Part shown: positions 27,765 through 37,376 of the stretch, piece after piece | Layout: each line of letters starts with the position of its first letter | Position numbering within the stretch: position 1 is the first letter of the stretch | Origin: Siminovitchia terrae | GTDB taxonomy: Bacteria; Bacillota; Bacilli; Bacillales; Bacillaceae_C | NCBI RefSeq assembly: GCF_003605405.2 | Contig: NZ_QYTW02000025.1 | Span: 1-64,000, forward strand | Reading direction: 5' to 3' | Length of the DNA: 64,000 nt | The notes under the pieces: generated by a model | What the model saw: only the letters and a program-made list of their open reading frames with translations | Told to the model about the DNA's origin: nothing | Database searches by the model: none | Program-made: the position numbers and the translations under genes

Positions 27765-28142
27765 CTATTCCAAAAACTTCCTCTCTATTTTATGTTCATA
27801 TCGTTTAAAAATAGATGAATTCGTTCTGATCTTTTTTTTCGCCAGCATACTGTTATACTTCAATAATTTTTCGCTTAATTGTTTTCTTAATTCCTCAGTT
27901 TCAAGTTCATCCTCAGAATGTCGAATTAAATCCTCTATTGTCATCAATTCCTTTTTGACATCCATTTCCTCCGGCGAAAAACCGGCATTCTGAAGAAGTC
28001 GATAGCCCATTTTTAAATCATCAGGAATCCCCTCCAACTTGTCAGGTGGAAGTGGCTTCCCTTTTCCGGGAAGGTTGTCAAATTCGCCGAGTTCGTAGGC
28101 TTTACGAATTTTATCCTCTGAAATGTGAAAAAACTTATTCAT
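27765..28142 (-). CDS. DUF1992 (DnaJ homologue subfamily C member 28-like) protein
   Basis: A 125-residue soluble helical protein. It has the DUF1992 signature in its first third: E-L-G-E-F-D-N-L-P-G-K-G-K-P-L, followed by M-G-Y-R-L-L-Q-N-A-G-F-S-P-E. GGGAGGG lies 5 nt before the ATG at 28142. Despite the family name there is no J domain. The function is unknown. Confidence 0.85.
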   Translation of the reverse strand: MNKFFHISEDKIRKAYELGEFDNLPGKGKPLPPDKLEGIPDDLKMGYRLLQNAGFSPEEMDVKKELMTIEDLIRHSEDELETEELRKQLSEKLLKYNSMLAKKKIRTNSSIFKRYEHKIERKFLE

Positions 28143-28248
28143 TATAATCCCTCCCCGATTTTCATCCAATCTGTGTCCTTATATTTTATCATGCTTAAAT
28201 TTTTTATACGTAAAAACCGTTATAATATCTAAAAAAACGTTGATATAA

Positions 28249-28444
28249 TCAAATGCTCCTTGGCGTATTTGCGCCCAGATTTTATCGAGCGGAGCTCGAT
28301 AAATTTCCTCTGAAAATCTGTGGCATCCGCCGGAGGCTTTAACTTTATTCGGCCGGGGTTTGCCCCCCCCCGCTGAATTGAATACCAACTTGCATTCATC
28401 TCACCCCTTACAGAAGTAGGGGAATTCTGCTGAATGAAGTTAAC
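28249..28444 (-). repeat. 195-bp structured dispersed element, copy D
   Basis: A full-length copy with several substitutions. The hairpin loop between the ATCGAGC and GCTCGAT arms is GGA on the plus strand, where other copies have TCC, so the stem-loop is inverted while its stem is preserved. The GGGG hairpin is degraded (GCCCCCCCCC). Confidence 0.88.
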
Positions 28445-28834
28445 GCTTACAATCTTTTTTGCGATATCAAATATAAAAAAGCACGTACTTGGGGCTACTT
28501 TTGGGGGGCACCACAAAACCCGGCTTTTTTTATTTCCTAATAGCTCCTAATTTTGCGAAAGGCTATTCTCCAAACTTAATACTGGAGTTGGAATCGAAAT
28601 CTATTCTATGCGCTTGGAGACTATAATCCATTAAATGGACCAACTTATTCGTTTGATTTACATAATGAGCAGCACCTTTAATCTCTTAAAGAAATCCATC
28701 AATCCAAATGGTAAAAATTAATAATTGGTTAAACTCCATTGCAATATGTTTAGTCTCATTGATCTGCTCCCATTCCTGTTCGTTTCATATTGTGGAGGAA
28801 GCAGATTTAGGTTCCAAGAAAAATAATAAGCAAT
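28445..28834. other. AT-rich interval without a recognised gene
   Basis: No supported open frame, tRNA or known RNA motif. A C/G-rich patch at 28492-28530 is followed by a T-run but does not form a clean hairpin. Confidence 0.4.
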
Positions 28835-29479
28835 CTATATTAAATGGTTTTTATCTTTATCATAATTTGGTGATGTATTAGAGGGTGTTAATATTCGGTC
28901 CAATACTTTTTCAGTACATGGCATAATTAAATTAAGAATTATCCCCCCTAAACAAACGGTTAATAAAGTTCCAACTCCAATTGGTCCATTTAAAAGTATG
29001 GCCATAATCAAGAATATGAGGTAAATACATGTTCTCGAAAAAAATATGCTTGTTCTAGCTAATTCTTTTAGAATTAATGTTAATCGGTCAACTGGGATCG
29101 GAGCAAAATTTGTATGTAAATATATTGCAGTTCCTAATCCTATAACAGTTAAGCCAATTCCAAAACAAGCAGCTTTGCTATACCATAGTTCAGGTGTGAT
29201 CCAATTGTGTAATAAAAAAAGCCACATATCAATGCCAATTCCCGTTATAAATGCTGTTAGCAAACCCAAAAATTCTGGTCTTTTTCTTTCTAAAAATGAA
29301 TTACAACAAATCAATATCAAAGCTATTATTATCTCCCAACTTCCCACAGTAAGCCCCACATTTATGGAGAGTCCTACCAAAAGTGCATCAAAAGGTGAAG
29401 TTCCAAGATCAGATTGTATAGTACAAAAAATTCCAAAGGTTAATAAAAAAATTCCTAATACATAAAAAACATGTTTCAC
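28835..29479 (-). CDS. YczE/YyaS/YitT-family membrane protein
   Basis: A 214-residue membrane protein with five to six helices that resembles B. subtilis YczE (same length). Typical features are G-I-F-C-T-I-Q-S-D-L-G-T-S-P-F-D-A-L near residue 15-32 and F-A-P-I-P-V-D-R-L-T-L. The start is a GTG at 29479 after AGAGGTCGAG; the longer open frame would run through the operators of the divergent marR gene. Divergence from marR with two palindromes between them suggests MarR control. YczE-type proteins sit near surfactin/Sfp genes in B. subtilis; the function here is unknown. Confidence 0.78.
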   Translation of the reverse strand: MKHVFYVLGIFLLTFGIFCTIQSDLGTSPFDALLVGLSINVGLTVGSWEIIIALILICCNSFLERKRPEFLGLLTAFITGIGIDMWLFLLHNWITPELWYSKAACFGIGLTVIGLGTAIYLHTNFAPIPVDRLTLILKELARTSIFFSRTCIYLIFLIMAILLNGPIGVGTLLTVCLGGIILNLIMPCTEKVLDRILTPSNTSPNYDKDKNHLI

Positions 29480-29502
29480 TCTACTCGACCTCTTTTTAAT
29501 TT

Positions 29503-29522
29503 TTTGTTGCAAATACAACAAA
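29503..29522. promoter_or_regulatory. Palindromic operator 1 (MarR-type), yczE-like/marR interval
   Basis: TTTGTTG-CAAATA-CAACAAA, a 7-bp inverted repeat, directly upstream of the yczE-like gene. Same half-site as operator 2. Confidence 0.7.
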
Positions 29523-29548
29523 TTCAAGATAAATTTAATATATGCTAC

Positions 29549-29572
29549 TTTTTGTTGCATTTGCAACAAAAA
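29549..29572. promoter_or_regulatory. Palindromic operator 2 (MarR-type), upstream of marR
   Basis: A perfect 24-bp palindrome with half-site TTTTTGTTGCA, centred on TT, lies 20 bp before the marR start codon. It contains the TTGTTGCA core shared with operator 1. Confidence 0.75.
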
Positions 29573-29591
29573 TATAACTAAGGAGTTTATT

Positions 29592-30588
<997 letters not shown>

Positions 30589-30610
30589 GTTTTCTGAAAG
30601 GTGGATTATT

Positions 30611-31228
30611 ATGTATATACCTAAACATTTTAAAATTGACGACGAAGAAATCATTTTTGATTTTATCGAAAAATATGGCTTTGCAACTTTATTTTCTCAG
30701 CATAAAGGAGAACCTTATGCTACTCATCTTCCACTGACATTAAATAAATATGAAAATGCCTTATATGGACATTTTGCACGACAGAACGAACAATGGAAGG
30801 ATGCTGAAAACCAACAAGTCCTCGCGATTTTCCAAGGTCCCCACTGTTATATTTCACCTACTTGGTACGAAACAACTAAAGCAGTACCTACTTGGAATTA
30901 TGTGTCTATACATTTATATGGAACGATGGAGGTTGTCGAAGATAGAAAAGTAATATTCAATTCTTTAAATGACTTAGTACATAAATATGAAAGCCCTGAT
31001 AGTCCATACAATTTAAATGATATTGAACCTAGTTTTATCGAAGGAATGAGTAAAGGAATTGTACCGTTCAGAATAAAAATCACAAAAATTGAAGCAAAAG
31101 CTAAATTAAGCCAAAATCACCCTGTGGAACGACAAGAATTAATTATTAAGCATCTAGAAAACACTTCTCAACAAGATAATATACAGGTAGCATCTCTTAT
31201 AAAGAAAAATCTACAAAAATGCAAATAA
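30611..31228 (+). CDS. paiB: PaiB, FMN-binding negative transcriptional regulator
   Basis: A 205-residue PaiB protein with the FMN-binding split-barrel fold: M-Y-I-P-K-H-F at the N-terminus, A-T-L-F-S-Q-H-K-G-E-P-Y-A-T-H-L-P, and Y-I-S-P-T-W-Y..V-P-T-W-N-Y. In B. subtilis paiAB affects sporulation and degradative enzyme genes. GAAAGGTGG precedes the ATG. It is the last gene of the marR-paiA-paiB unit. No terminator was recognised immediately downstream. Confidence 0.92.
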   Translation: MYIPKHFKIDDEEIIFDFIEKYGFATLFSQHKGEPYATHLPLTLNKYENALYGHFARQNEQWKDAENQQVLAIFQGPHCYISPTWYETTKAVPTWNYVSIHLYGTMEVVEDRKVIFNSLNDLVHKYESPDSPYNLNDIEPSFIEGMSKGIVPFRIKITKIEAKAKLSQNHPVERQELIIKHLENTSQQDNIQVASLIKKNLQKCK

Positions 31229-31539
31229 AAGTAATTCCTAATTGAACGAACGGGGGCTTTACTTTAATAACGATCTTCAACGATCAAGCGCGATTGTGGT
31301 TAAATACTTTTTCGTCACTTTACGAAATCCATGAGGGAATATTTTTTACAGATGATTCCCAAGCAGTCATGAGTAAGATCTCTGATATATGTATGCCAAG
31401 AAAAACAAAGCCCAAAAAAGGTGCCCGTCCGTAATTGGATAGGTCTCTCTCTTAGGCAATCGATGCCAGAATACGTTAATATTTTATTTAATCACCAAGT
31501 CAGTCCCCAGCCCAACATAAATATTCTTTTACTACTACA
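31229..31539. other. Interval without a recognised gene after paiB
   Basis: Contains only short fragments of open frame (for example around 31260-31430) interrupted by stops, suggesting decayed coding sequence that I cannot identify. Repeat copy E follows. Confidence 0.35.
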
Positions 31540-31636
31540 TCAAATGTGCCTTGGCGTATTTGCGCCCAGATTTTATTGAGCTCCGCTCGATAAATTTCCT
31601 CTGAAAATCTGTGGCATCCGCCGGAGGCTTTAGCTT
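31540..31636 (-). repeat. 195-bp structured dispersed element, copy E (truncated)
   Basis: Only the half containing GCGGATGCC, the ATTGAGC/GCTCGAT stem and the GCACATTTGA end is present. Sequence identity stops near 31636, so the TTTAAC end and both other hairpins are missing. Confidence 0.88.
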
Positions 31637-31673
31637 TTTTAAGCTTAAGCTCATTTAGAACCGGACCCTAAAA

Positions 31674-31710
31674 GAGAAATCCCTCCGACTTTCACCTCGA
31701 GGGATTTCTC
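31674..31710 (-). terminator. Terminator of the Arg-rich protein gene
   Basis: GAGAAATCCCTC and its complement form a 12-bp stem; on the minus strand it is followed by TTTTAGG. A diverged version lies after the paralog at 50.5 kb. Confidence 0.7.
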
Positions 31711-31719
31711 ATCAGTCAG

Positions 31720-31875
31720 CTACCAATCAAAATCTTCATGCTCGTGTCTACGTCTGCGCTCTCTGCATCTACACTCGAACTCACGCTTACGTTCTCTTTC
31801 ACGCTCACGTCTTTCTTCACGGCATTCACAAATGAATCTCCTTCTCCGTCTTTCTCTTTCATGTTCAAAGCACAT
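31720..31875 (-). CDS. Small Arg/Glu-rich, cysteine-containing protein
   Basis: A 51-residue low-complexity protein with 19 Arg, 14 Glu and 5 Cys arranged as two C-x-C pairs (residues 16/18 and 35/37) plus Cys2, ending H-E-H-E-D-F-D-W. AAAGGAGGTGGG precedes the ATG at 31875; the open frame further upstream is not needed. I do not recognise it. The charged composition, cysteine pairs and good ribosome site suggest a real gene, perhaps a spore coat or crust component, but this is only inference. A frameshifted paralog lies at 50511-50663. Confidence 0.65.
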   Translation of the reverse strand: MCFEHERERRRRRFICECREERRERERERKREFECRCRERRRRHEHEDFDW

Positions 31876-31983
31876 ACTTCCCACCTCCTTTACATCTAAT
31901 AAAGCCGGCTTCAATATTAATATATTGAAAAATGTCGAATTTGATTGGACAGACAGTCTGATAGAAATGAGGATTTTTTTCAT

Positions 31984-32016
31984 AGAAATAAAAAAACCCC
32001 TCCTACAATGAGAAGG
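31984..32016 (-). terminator. Minus-strand terminator-like hairpin
   Basis: On the minus strand CCCTTCT-CATTGT-AGGAGGG (one wobble pair) is followed by GTTTTTTT. It lies downstream of the amidase-module pseudogene. Confidence 0.6.
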
Positions 32017-32064
32017 GCTCTTGAAAAATAGGGGGACAAATTCCTTATTATCATATGTATTTTA

Positions 32065-32478
32065 TTATCCTCGCAACTCTTTAAGCAACTTCATTTTTTG
32101 TGTAGCGGTACCGGTTTAATTTTTGATACCATGTGTGGCCGCCAACTTTTTCCGATTAGCAAATGAATGATTTGAGATAATCGACTACTGATTTTGTCTT
32201 TTGATTGCCTTTTTGGTTGCGGGCTGTTCAGCTGTAACAGACTTGCCGGCTCTCAATTTATTCAGCAAATCAAGGTTCTGCTTTGCTGTTCCTTTGTAAT
32301 TATGAATCCCATATTGTGCTGCCAATTTTGCCCGATTGGAAAAACTATAAACAGCGCCAATACAGTTGGGGCTAAAGTTAGGACTAAATAATTTAAAGTA
32401 GCCAAACCCTTGATACACCGAGGGACTTTTCATCCGATCTGTGTTCTTATATTTATCAGGCATAATGTATTTCCGCAT
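32065..32478 (-). pseudogene. Amidase C-terminal module remnant with two in-frame stops
   Basis: One reading frame of 138 codons encodes two similar modules: A-A-Q-Y-G-I-H-N-Y-K-G-T-A-K-Q-N and, further on, A-A-T-H-G-I-K-N-(stop)-T-G-T-A-T-Q-K followed by K-L-L-K-E-L-R-G. A TAG at 32187-32185 separates them and a TAA interrupts the second. Such modules occur at the C-terminus of Bacillus and phage N-acetylmuramoyl-L-alanine amidases. No ribosome site or catalytic domain is present, so this is the tail of a decayed lytic enzyme. The family assignment is from pattern recall. Confidence 0.6.
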
Positions 32479-32565
32479 AGATCATCATCATTATTTACAA
32501 AATGAGCTGGCAGACTTGTTCATATACAAGAGTAGCTGATTTCATAGTTTCCCTTTAAATTCCCC

Positions 32566-32594
32566 TTGCTCTCCACATTTTTTTATATTATAAT
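32566..32594 (+). promoter_or_regulatory. Sigma-A promoter of znuA
   Basis: -35 TTGCTC (32566-32571) and a perfect -10 TATAAT (32589-32594) with a 17-bp spacer. The Zur box starts 2 bp after the -10. Confidence 0.75.
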
Positions 32595-32596
32595 TC

Positions 32597-32617
32597 AAAT
32601 CGTAATGATTACGATTT
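32597..32617. promoter_or_regulatory. Zur box
   Basis: A perfect 21-bp palindrome with half-site AAATCGTAAT around a central G, identical in design to the B. subtilis Zur consensus. It covers the expected transcription start of znuA, so zinc-bound Zur should block the promoter. Confidence 0.92.
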
Positions 32618-32660
32618 ATAAAAAATTTCATATGAAAACTGCATAGAAAGGATTGAAGGG

Positions 32661-33614
32661 ATGAGGACCAAACATTATTTTATCGCCTTATTTTTGATTA
32701 CCGCCTTAATTTTGACCGGGTGCGGCAAAAAATCAGGTCAAGTTAACAAAAAGAATAAAAGTACATTATCCGTCTACACCACCATCTACCCTATTGAAGA
32801 TTTCACAAAAAAAATCGGGGGAAGCCATGTAGAGGTAAAGAGTGTCTATCCCGCTGGAGCAGATGCTCACACTTATGAACCCACAATGAAGACTATGATG
32901 GACATTGCCGATTCGGACTTGTTGATCTATAACGGGGCAGGTCTTGAAGCTTTTATCGGAAAAATGGAGAATTCGCTCAAAAACGAAAAAGTGGTGAAGG
33001 TTGAAGCTTCCAAAGGCGTCAAACTGTTGAGCAATGCAGAAGAACATGAGCATAGTGAAGATGATCACAAAGATGATGGGCACCATCATGATAAAGATCC
33101 CCATATTTGGATCGATCCGGAAAACGCCATGATGATGGCAGAAAATATCAAGGTTGCATTGAGTGAGAAAATGCCCTCTGCCAAAGATGAGTTTGAAATA
33201 AATTATCAAGAACTAAAAGAGAAGCTGGAACAGCTTGACGCGGATTTAAGTACAGTAATTGAATCAGCGGATCGGAAAGAACTGTTGGTTTCCCACGCAG
33301 CCTATGGTTATTGGGAACACCGTTACGGCTTGAAACAGATCAGCATCACCGGAATCAGCTCTGAAAACGAGCCTTCTCAAAAGCAGCTGCAAGACATTAT
33401 AGAAACAGCAAAAAAGCATCATATCAAATATATTATCTATAATCAAAACCCAGCTACAAAAGTGGTGGATACTATTCAAAAAGAAACAGGGACAAAAACG
33501 CTCACTCTGCACAACCTTGAATATATTGTCGAAAAAGATAAAGAAAACAAAGAAGACTATTTCAGTATCATGGATAAGAATATTGAAACACTGAAAAAAG
33601 CATTATCAAAATAA
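32661..33614 (+). CDS. znuA: Zinc ABC transporter substrate-binding lipoprotein ZnuA
   Basis: A 317-residue cluster A-I solute-binding protein. The lipobox L-T-G-C is at residues 18-21. Metal ligands of the family appear as H (A-D-A-H-T-Y-E-P), H (D-P-H-I-W-I-D-P), H (L-V-S-H-A-A-Y-G-Y) and a late acidic ligand; a His/Asp-rich zinc loop (about residues 131-148) precedes D-P-H-I-W. It captures zinc for an ABC importer. No znuB or znuC genes follow; a terminator closes the unit, so the permease and ATPase must be elsewhere. It is controlled by the Zur box upstream. Confidence 0.93.
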   Translation: MRTKHYFIALFLITALILTGCGKKSGQVNKKNKSTLSVYTTIYPIEDFTKKIGGSHVEVKSVYPAGADAHTYEPTMKTMMDIADSDLLIYNGAGLEAFIGKMENSLKNEKVVKVEASKGVKLLSNAEEHEHSEDDHKDDGHHHDKDPHIWIDPENAMMMAENIKVALSEKMPSAKDEFEINYQELKEKLEQLDADLSTVIESADRKELLVSHAAYGYWEHRYGLKQISITGISSENEPSQKQLQDIIETAKKHHIKYIIYNQNPATKVVDTIQKETGTKTLTLHNLEYIVEKDKENKEDYFSIMDKNIETLKKALSK

Positions 33615-33617
33615 TAG

Positions 33618-33660
33618 AAAGCTGGGCAGCACTCCATTCTGAAGAGCCGCCCAGCTTTTT
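33618..33660. terminator. Terminator between znuA and hmp
   Basis: AAAGCTGGGC and GCCCAGCTTT form a 10-bp stem ending in TTTTT on the plus strand; on the minus strand an A-rich and T-poor flank follows, so it mainly serves znuA. Confidence 0.8.
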
Positions 33661-33695
33661 CGTTTGATTCATACTGAAACTATCGAATCCATTTA

Positions 33696-34916
33696 TTAGA
33701 TAGCTGTTTCCACCTTTTCCAAAGCGATTGCAGGTCCAAAAAATTCATAGCGTATATTCTCTTCGGGTACTCCCAAATCAGACAACATCCTTATAACATT
33801 TTTCAAGAATGACACCGGACCGCATACGTAGCAGATTGTATCTTTGGAAATCTTATCTGCCAAAAACTCTTTCGTAATATAGCCTGAGAAATCATGCTCG
33901 CCATCTTTGTTGACTGGATCTTGGTAGCCGTAATGACAGCTTCCATGCTGAAGCTTTCCAGCCAGTTCGCACGCTTCTTTATTGAACGCATGTACTCCCT
34001 CATGTCTTGCAGAGTGAATAAATGTTACCTTGCGATCAGAGTCATTTTTAACCAAAGCTTCAAGCATACTCATCAACGGTGTAAGTCCCACTCCACCGCT
34101 GATAAAAGCTACTGGTGCAGTTTCATCCATATTCAATGTGAAGTCACCAGCTGGAGCACTCACTTCGATTGTATCCCCCACATTTAAATGATCATGTAGA
34201 TAATTAGAAACTTTTCCATTAGGCTGGAAATCCGTTTCCCTTTTCACGGAGATCCTATAATATTTATTGCCTGGTGCACAAGAAAGGCTGTATTGGCGAT
34301 TCAGGGCGTACTTTTCACCGGGAATATTAACTTTTACTGTAATATATTGGCCAGGTTCATAAACTGGTAACGGCTGACCATCCTTCGCTTTGAAGTAGAA
34401 GGAAGTGATAACATCACTCTCTTTTACTTTATCAACGACTTCCAATTCTTTAAACTCTTCCCAGCCTCCGACCTGATCTTTTGCTAAATTATACATGTTC
34501 GCTTCAATGTCAATGAATACTTGTGCAATTACACCATATGCTTCTGCCCATGCGTTGATAATTTCGTCTGTGGCTGCATCCCCAAGAACTTCTTTAATGG
34601 CTTCCAGCAGATGCTTCCCTACAATCGGATAGTGTTCCGCTTTGACTCCAAGACCGCGGTGTTTATGGGCTACTTGTATGACAGCAGGAAGAACACTCTC
34701 CAACTGGTCAATATTTTTTGCTGCTGCCAATACCATATTGGCAAGCGCTGTTTGCTGGCGTCCTTGTGATTGATTCGCATGGTTGAAAATGTTCAGCAGT
34801 TCAGGATGAGTGTCAAACATATTTTTGTAAAAAGTAGAAGTAATCGTTACACCATGAACTTCCAATACTGGGACGGTGGACTTAATAACATTGATCGTTT
34901 CTTGTGAAAGAGCCAT
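33696..34916 (-). CDS. hmp: Flavohemoglobin Hmp (nitric oxide dioxygenase)
   Basis: A 406-residue flavohemoglobin that oxidises nitric oxide to nitrate. An N-terminal globin domain (residues 1-140; proximal His in V-A-H-K-H-R-G-L, distal Tyr in F-Y-K-N-M-F) is joined to a ferredoxin-reductase module with FAD motif R-Q-Y-S-L-S, NAD(P) motif G-G-V-G-L-T-P-L and C-terminal Y-E-F-F-G-P. AGGAG is 7 nt before the ATG at 34916. It is divergent from nsrR, and an NsrR-type palindrome lies 16 bp upstream of the start, so repression by NsrR relieved by nitric oxide is expected. Confidence 0.95.
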   Translation of the reverse strand: MALSQETINVIKSTVPVLEVHGVTITSTFYKNMFDTHPELLNIFNHANQSQGRQQTALANMVLAAAKNIDQLESVLPAVIQVAHKHRGLGVKAEHYPIVGKHLLEAIKEVLGDAATDEIINAWAEAYGVIAQVFIDIEANMYNLAKDQVGGWEEFKELEVVDKVKESDVITSFYFKAKDGQPLPVYEPGQYITVKVNIPGEKYALNRQYSLSCAPGNKYYRISVKRETDFQPNGKVSNYLHDHLNVGDTIEVSAPAGDFTLNMDETAPVAFISGGVGLTPLMSMLEALVKNDSDRKVTFIHSARHEGVHAFNKEACELAGKLQHGSCHYGYQDPVNKDGEHDFSGYITKEFLADKISKDTICYVCGPVSFLKNVIRMLSDLGVPEENIRYEFFGPAIALEKVETAI

Positions 34917-34931
34917 TTTCATTCTCCTTTA

Positions 34932-34954
34932 AAGATGTATTTTAAATATATCTT
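34932..34954. promoter_or_regulatory. NsrR box at hmp
   Basis: An 11-1-11 inverted repeat with half-sites AAGATGTATTT and AAGATATATTT (10 of 11 identical), matching the NsrR operator design AAGATGCATTT. It lies between the hmp start and its promoter region. Confidence 0.85.
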
Positions 34955-35046
34955 TAATTTCACTATAAAGGATTCGAATGAGGGTCACAATCCCCTTTGA
35001 ACACGTGTAAAAAAGCTGTCAAAAACTCGACGTAGTTTGTTCACAA

Positions 35047-35069
35047 AAGATGCATTTCAAATCCATGTT
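35047..35069. promoter_or_regulatory. Second NsrR-like box, nsrR side
   Basis: Half-site AAGATGCATTT is perfect; the opposite half (AACATGGATTT) matches at 9 of 11. It is 80 bp before nsrR and could mediate autoregulation or contribute to hmp control. Confidence 0.65.
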
Positions 35070-35148
35070 TTAAAAACATACCCCTTTATAGAGCGCTGTA
35101 CTGCCCTTTGTGACCTTAAAATGATATGATAATTGGTGGTGATGGAAA

Positions 35149-35589
35149 ATGAGATTGACAAACTACACTGATTATTCATTGCGTGTTTTAATATACCTTG
35201 CCTTAAAAAGGCCTGGAGAATTGGCAAATATTACAGAAATTGCCGAGGCTTACAGTATTTCAAGAAACCATCTGACAAAAGTTATTCACGAACTTGGAAA
35301 AATGGGCGTCCTCCATACGGTCCGCGGGCGCGGTGGCGGAATCAAGCTAGCCCTTTCTCCTGATGAAATCAATATCGGAGAAATTGTGCGAAAAACAGAG
35401 GATGATTTCAATATAGTGGAATGCTTCAGCGAAGGTTCCGCACATTGCGCCATCTCCCCCGTATGTGGCTTAAAGCATGTCCTTAACCGCGCTCTATTCG
35501 CGTATCTGGCAGTCTTGGATGAATATACACTTGCAGACATCATCAAATCTCCATTTGACTATCGCTCTCTGCTTGGAATGGAGGAATAA
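35149..35589 (+). CDS. nsrR: Nitric-oxide-sensing Rrf2 repressor NsrR
   Basis: A 146-residue Rrf2-family regulator. The winged helix begins M-R-L-T-N-Y-T-D-Y-S-L-R and has the recognition segment S-R-N-H-L-T-K-V-I-H-E-L. Three cysteines in E-C-F-S-E-G-S-A-H-C-A-I-S-P-V-C bind the [4Fe-4S] cluster that nitric oxide destroys. Divergent location from hmp and the two palindromes in between identify NsrR rather than IscR or CymR. It may be followed by ampS in the same transcript (70 bp gap). Confidence 0.93.
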   Translation: MRLTNYTDYSLRVLIYLALKRPGELANITEIAEAYSISRNHLTKVIHELGKMGVLHTVRGRGGGIKLALSPDEINIGEIVRKTEDDFNIVECFSEGSAHCAISPVCGLKHVLNRALFAYLAVLDEYTLADIIKSPFDYRSLLGMEE

Positions 35590-35658
35590 GAAACGTTGGA
35601 TTTACCTTCCTATGCTGTTAAAATAAAGCAAACTACTTTTTTGCAAAGGAGAATGTAT

Positions 35659-36891
35659 ATGGATGATTTTCTGGAAACACTTGAAAAGTATGCAGAGCTC
35701 GCTGTAAAGGTTGGCGTCAATGTTCAAAAAGAACAGACTCTAGTGGTGAATGCAACTATTGACAATGCGGAATTTATTCGACTTGTAGTGAGAAAAGCAT
35801 ATGAAGAAGGAGCACAAAACGTGATTGTCAATTGGAATGACGATATCGTGACACGCTTGAAATATGATATGGCACCTGACGAAGCTTTTCATGAATATCC
35901 ACAGTGGCGCGCCAATGAAATGGAGGAGCTGGCGGAAAAAGGTGCAGCTTTCATGTCTGTCGTCTCTTCTGGCCCTGATTTATTGAAGGGAGTCGATCCA
36001 AATAGGATTGCCAACTTCCAGAAAGCAGCAGGAAAAGCGATGAATAAATATCGCCAGTACATTCAATCGGATAAAATCAGTTGGACTGTCATTGCAGCCC
36101 CTTCCGAAGATTGGGCGAAGAAGGTCTTTCCAGATGCTCCTTCTGAAGAACGGGTCAACAAGCTATGGGAGGCCATCTTTAAAGCGACAAGAGCTGACCT
36201 CGACAACCCGATTCAGGCTTGGAAAGACCATGACCGCAATTTACATGAAAAAGTTGATTACTTAAATGAACGGCGTTATAAAAAACTTCATTATAAAGCG
36301 CCTGGCACTGACTTGACAATCGAACTTCCGAAAGGCCATCTTTGGGTCGGGGCTGGTAGTGTCAACGAAAAAGGCGATGAATTCATGGCCAACATGCCAA
36401 CCGAAGAAGTTTTTACAGTGCCGTATAAATACGGAGTGGACGGTACAGTTTCAAATACAAAGCCGCTTAGCTACGGCGGCAACATTATCGACGGATTTAC
36501 GCTGACTTTCGAAAAAGGCAGGATTGTGGACATAAAGGCCGAAGAAGGCGAAGAGATTCTAAAGGGCTTGGTCGATACTGACGAGGGCTCGCACTACTTG
36601 GGGGAAATAGCGCTCGTTCCTTTCAACTCTCCTATCTCTCAGTCAAACATATTATTTTATAACACCCTGTTTGACGAAAATGCATCCAACCATATTGCAA
36701 TTGGAAGCGCCTATGCCTTCTGTCTCGAAGGTGGCAAAAACATGAGTCAGGATGAATTGGAAAAGAACGGATTGAATACAAGCATCACCCACGTTGACTT
36801 CATGATCGGTTCAGAACAGATGGATATTGACGGAATTCTGGAGTCCGGAGAAAGTGAGCCAGTTTTCCGAAATGGGGATTGGGCGTTTTAA
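35659..36891 (+). CDS. ampS: Aminopeptidase AmpS (M29 family)
   Basis: A 410-residue metallopeptidase of the thermophilic (M29) aminopeptidase family, same length as B. subtilis AmpS. Family metal-binding motifs are visible in the C-terminal half: E-E-V-F-T-V-P, G-S-H-Y-L-G-E-I-A-L-V-P, H-I-A-I-G-S-A-Y and T-H-V-D-F-M-I-G. AAAGGAG is 7 nt before the ATG at 35659; the open frame from 35596 lacks a ribosome site. It releases N-terminal residues from peptides. Confidence 0.93.
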   Translation: MDDFLETLEKYAELAVKVGVNVQKEQTLVVNATIDNAEFIRLVVRKAYEEGAQNVIVNWNDDIVTRLKYDMAPDEAFHEYPQWRANEMEELAEKGAAFMSVVSSGPDLLKGVDPNRIANFQKAAGKAMNKYRQYIQSDKISWTVIAAPSEDWAKKVFPDAPSEERVNKLWEAIFKATRADLDNPIQAWKDHDRNLHEKVDYLNERRYKKLHYKAPGTDLTIELPKGHLWVGAGSVNEKGDEFMANMPTEEVFTVPYKYGVDGTVSNTKPLSYGGNIIDGFTLTFEKGRIVDIKAEEGEEILKGLVDTDEGSHYLGEIALVPFNSPISQSNILFYNTLFDENASNHIAIGSAYAFCLEGGKNMSQDELEKNGLNTSITHVDFMIGSEQMDIDGILESGESEPVFRNGDWAF

Positions 36892-36916
36892 TTCCTTAAA
36901 TCATATAAAAAAATTA

Positions 36917-36946
36917 GAGGTTTGGCATTTGTGCCAAACCTCTTTT
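36917..36946. terminator. Bidirectional terminator after ampS
   Basis: The perfect 10-bp stem GAGGTTTGGC/GCCAAACCTC is followed by TTTTG on the plus strand and by an AT-rich T-containing flank on the minus strand. Confidence 0.85.
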
Positions 36947-36948
36947 GT

Positions 36949-37194
36949 TTAATAATAGTCAAGTTCTGTTACCCAATTGCTTCCCGATTCTTCTAAATAA
37001 TGGTCTTCATATACTTCAGGCTCGTCCATTAATGGAATATCGTTGGGACTGCTTTGAATACTATTCATCCCAACTACGTTTTTTAGTCCAATGGCTGATT
37101 CCTGCTTCCTTTTGACGATCACCGAATCGTCCCACTGCTTCATCACAAAAGAACCGTTCGGATTGTACAACACCCTTTTTGGCAGCTTATCCAT
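36949..37194 (-). CDS. Hypothetical protein, 81 residues
   Basis: A small soluble protein (M-D-K-L-P-K-R-V-L-Y-N-P-N-G) with an acidic C-terminal half rich in Glu/Asp and Tyr. GGGGAG is 8 nt before the ATG at 37194, and a terminator follows, so it is probably a real gene. I do not recognise the family. It is convergent with ampS. Confidence 0.65.
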   Translation of the reverse strand: MDKLPKRVLYNPNGSFVMKQWDDSVIVKRKQESAIGLKNVVGMNSIQSSPNDIPLMDEPEVYEDHYLEESGSNWVTELDYY

Positions 37195-37376
37195 TGCGAC
37201 ATCTCCCCTTTTTTTAAAATATTCCAATACACAGGCGGCCAGAGACGCCAAAGACAAAATGAATGGAGAAGCACATTTACCTATACCCTTAAATAGAGTT
37301 AGTAAACACGAAACTTAAGTTATTTTTTTCTATTGGGTATAATGGGTAACAGTTTAACATCTATGAGGTGAAAGAA

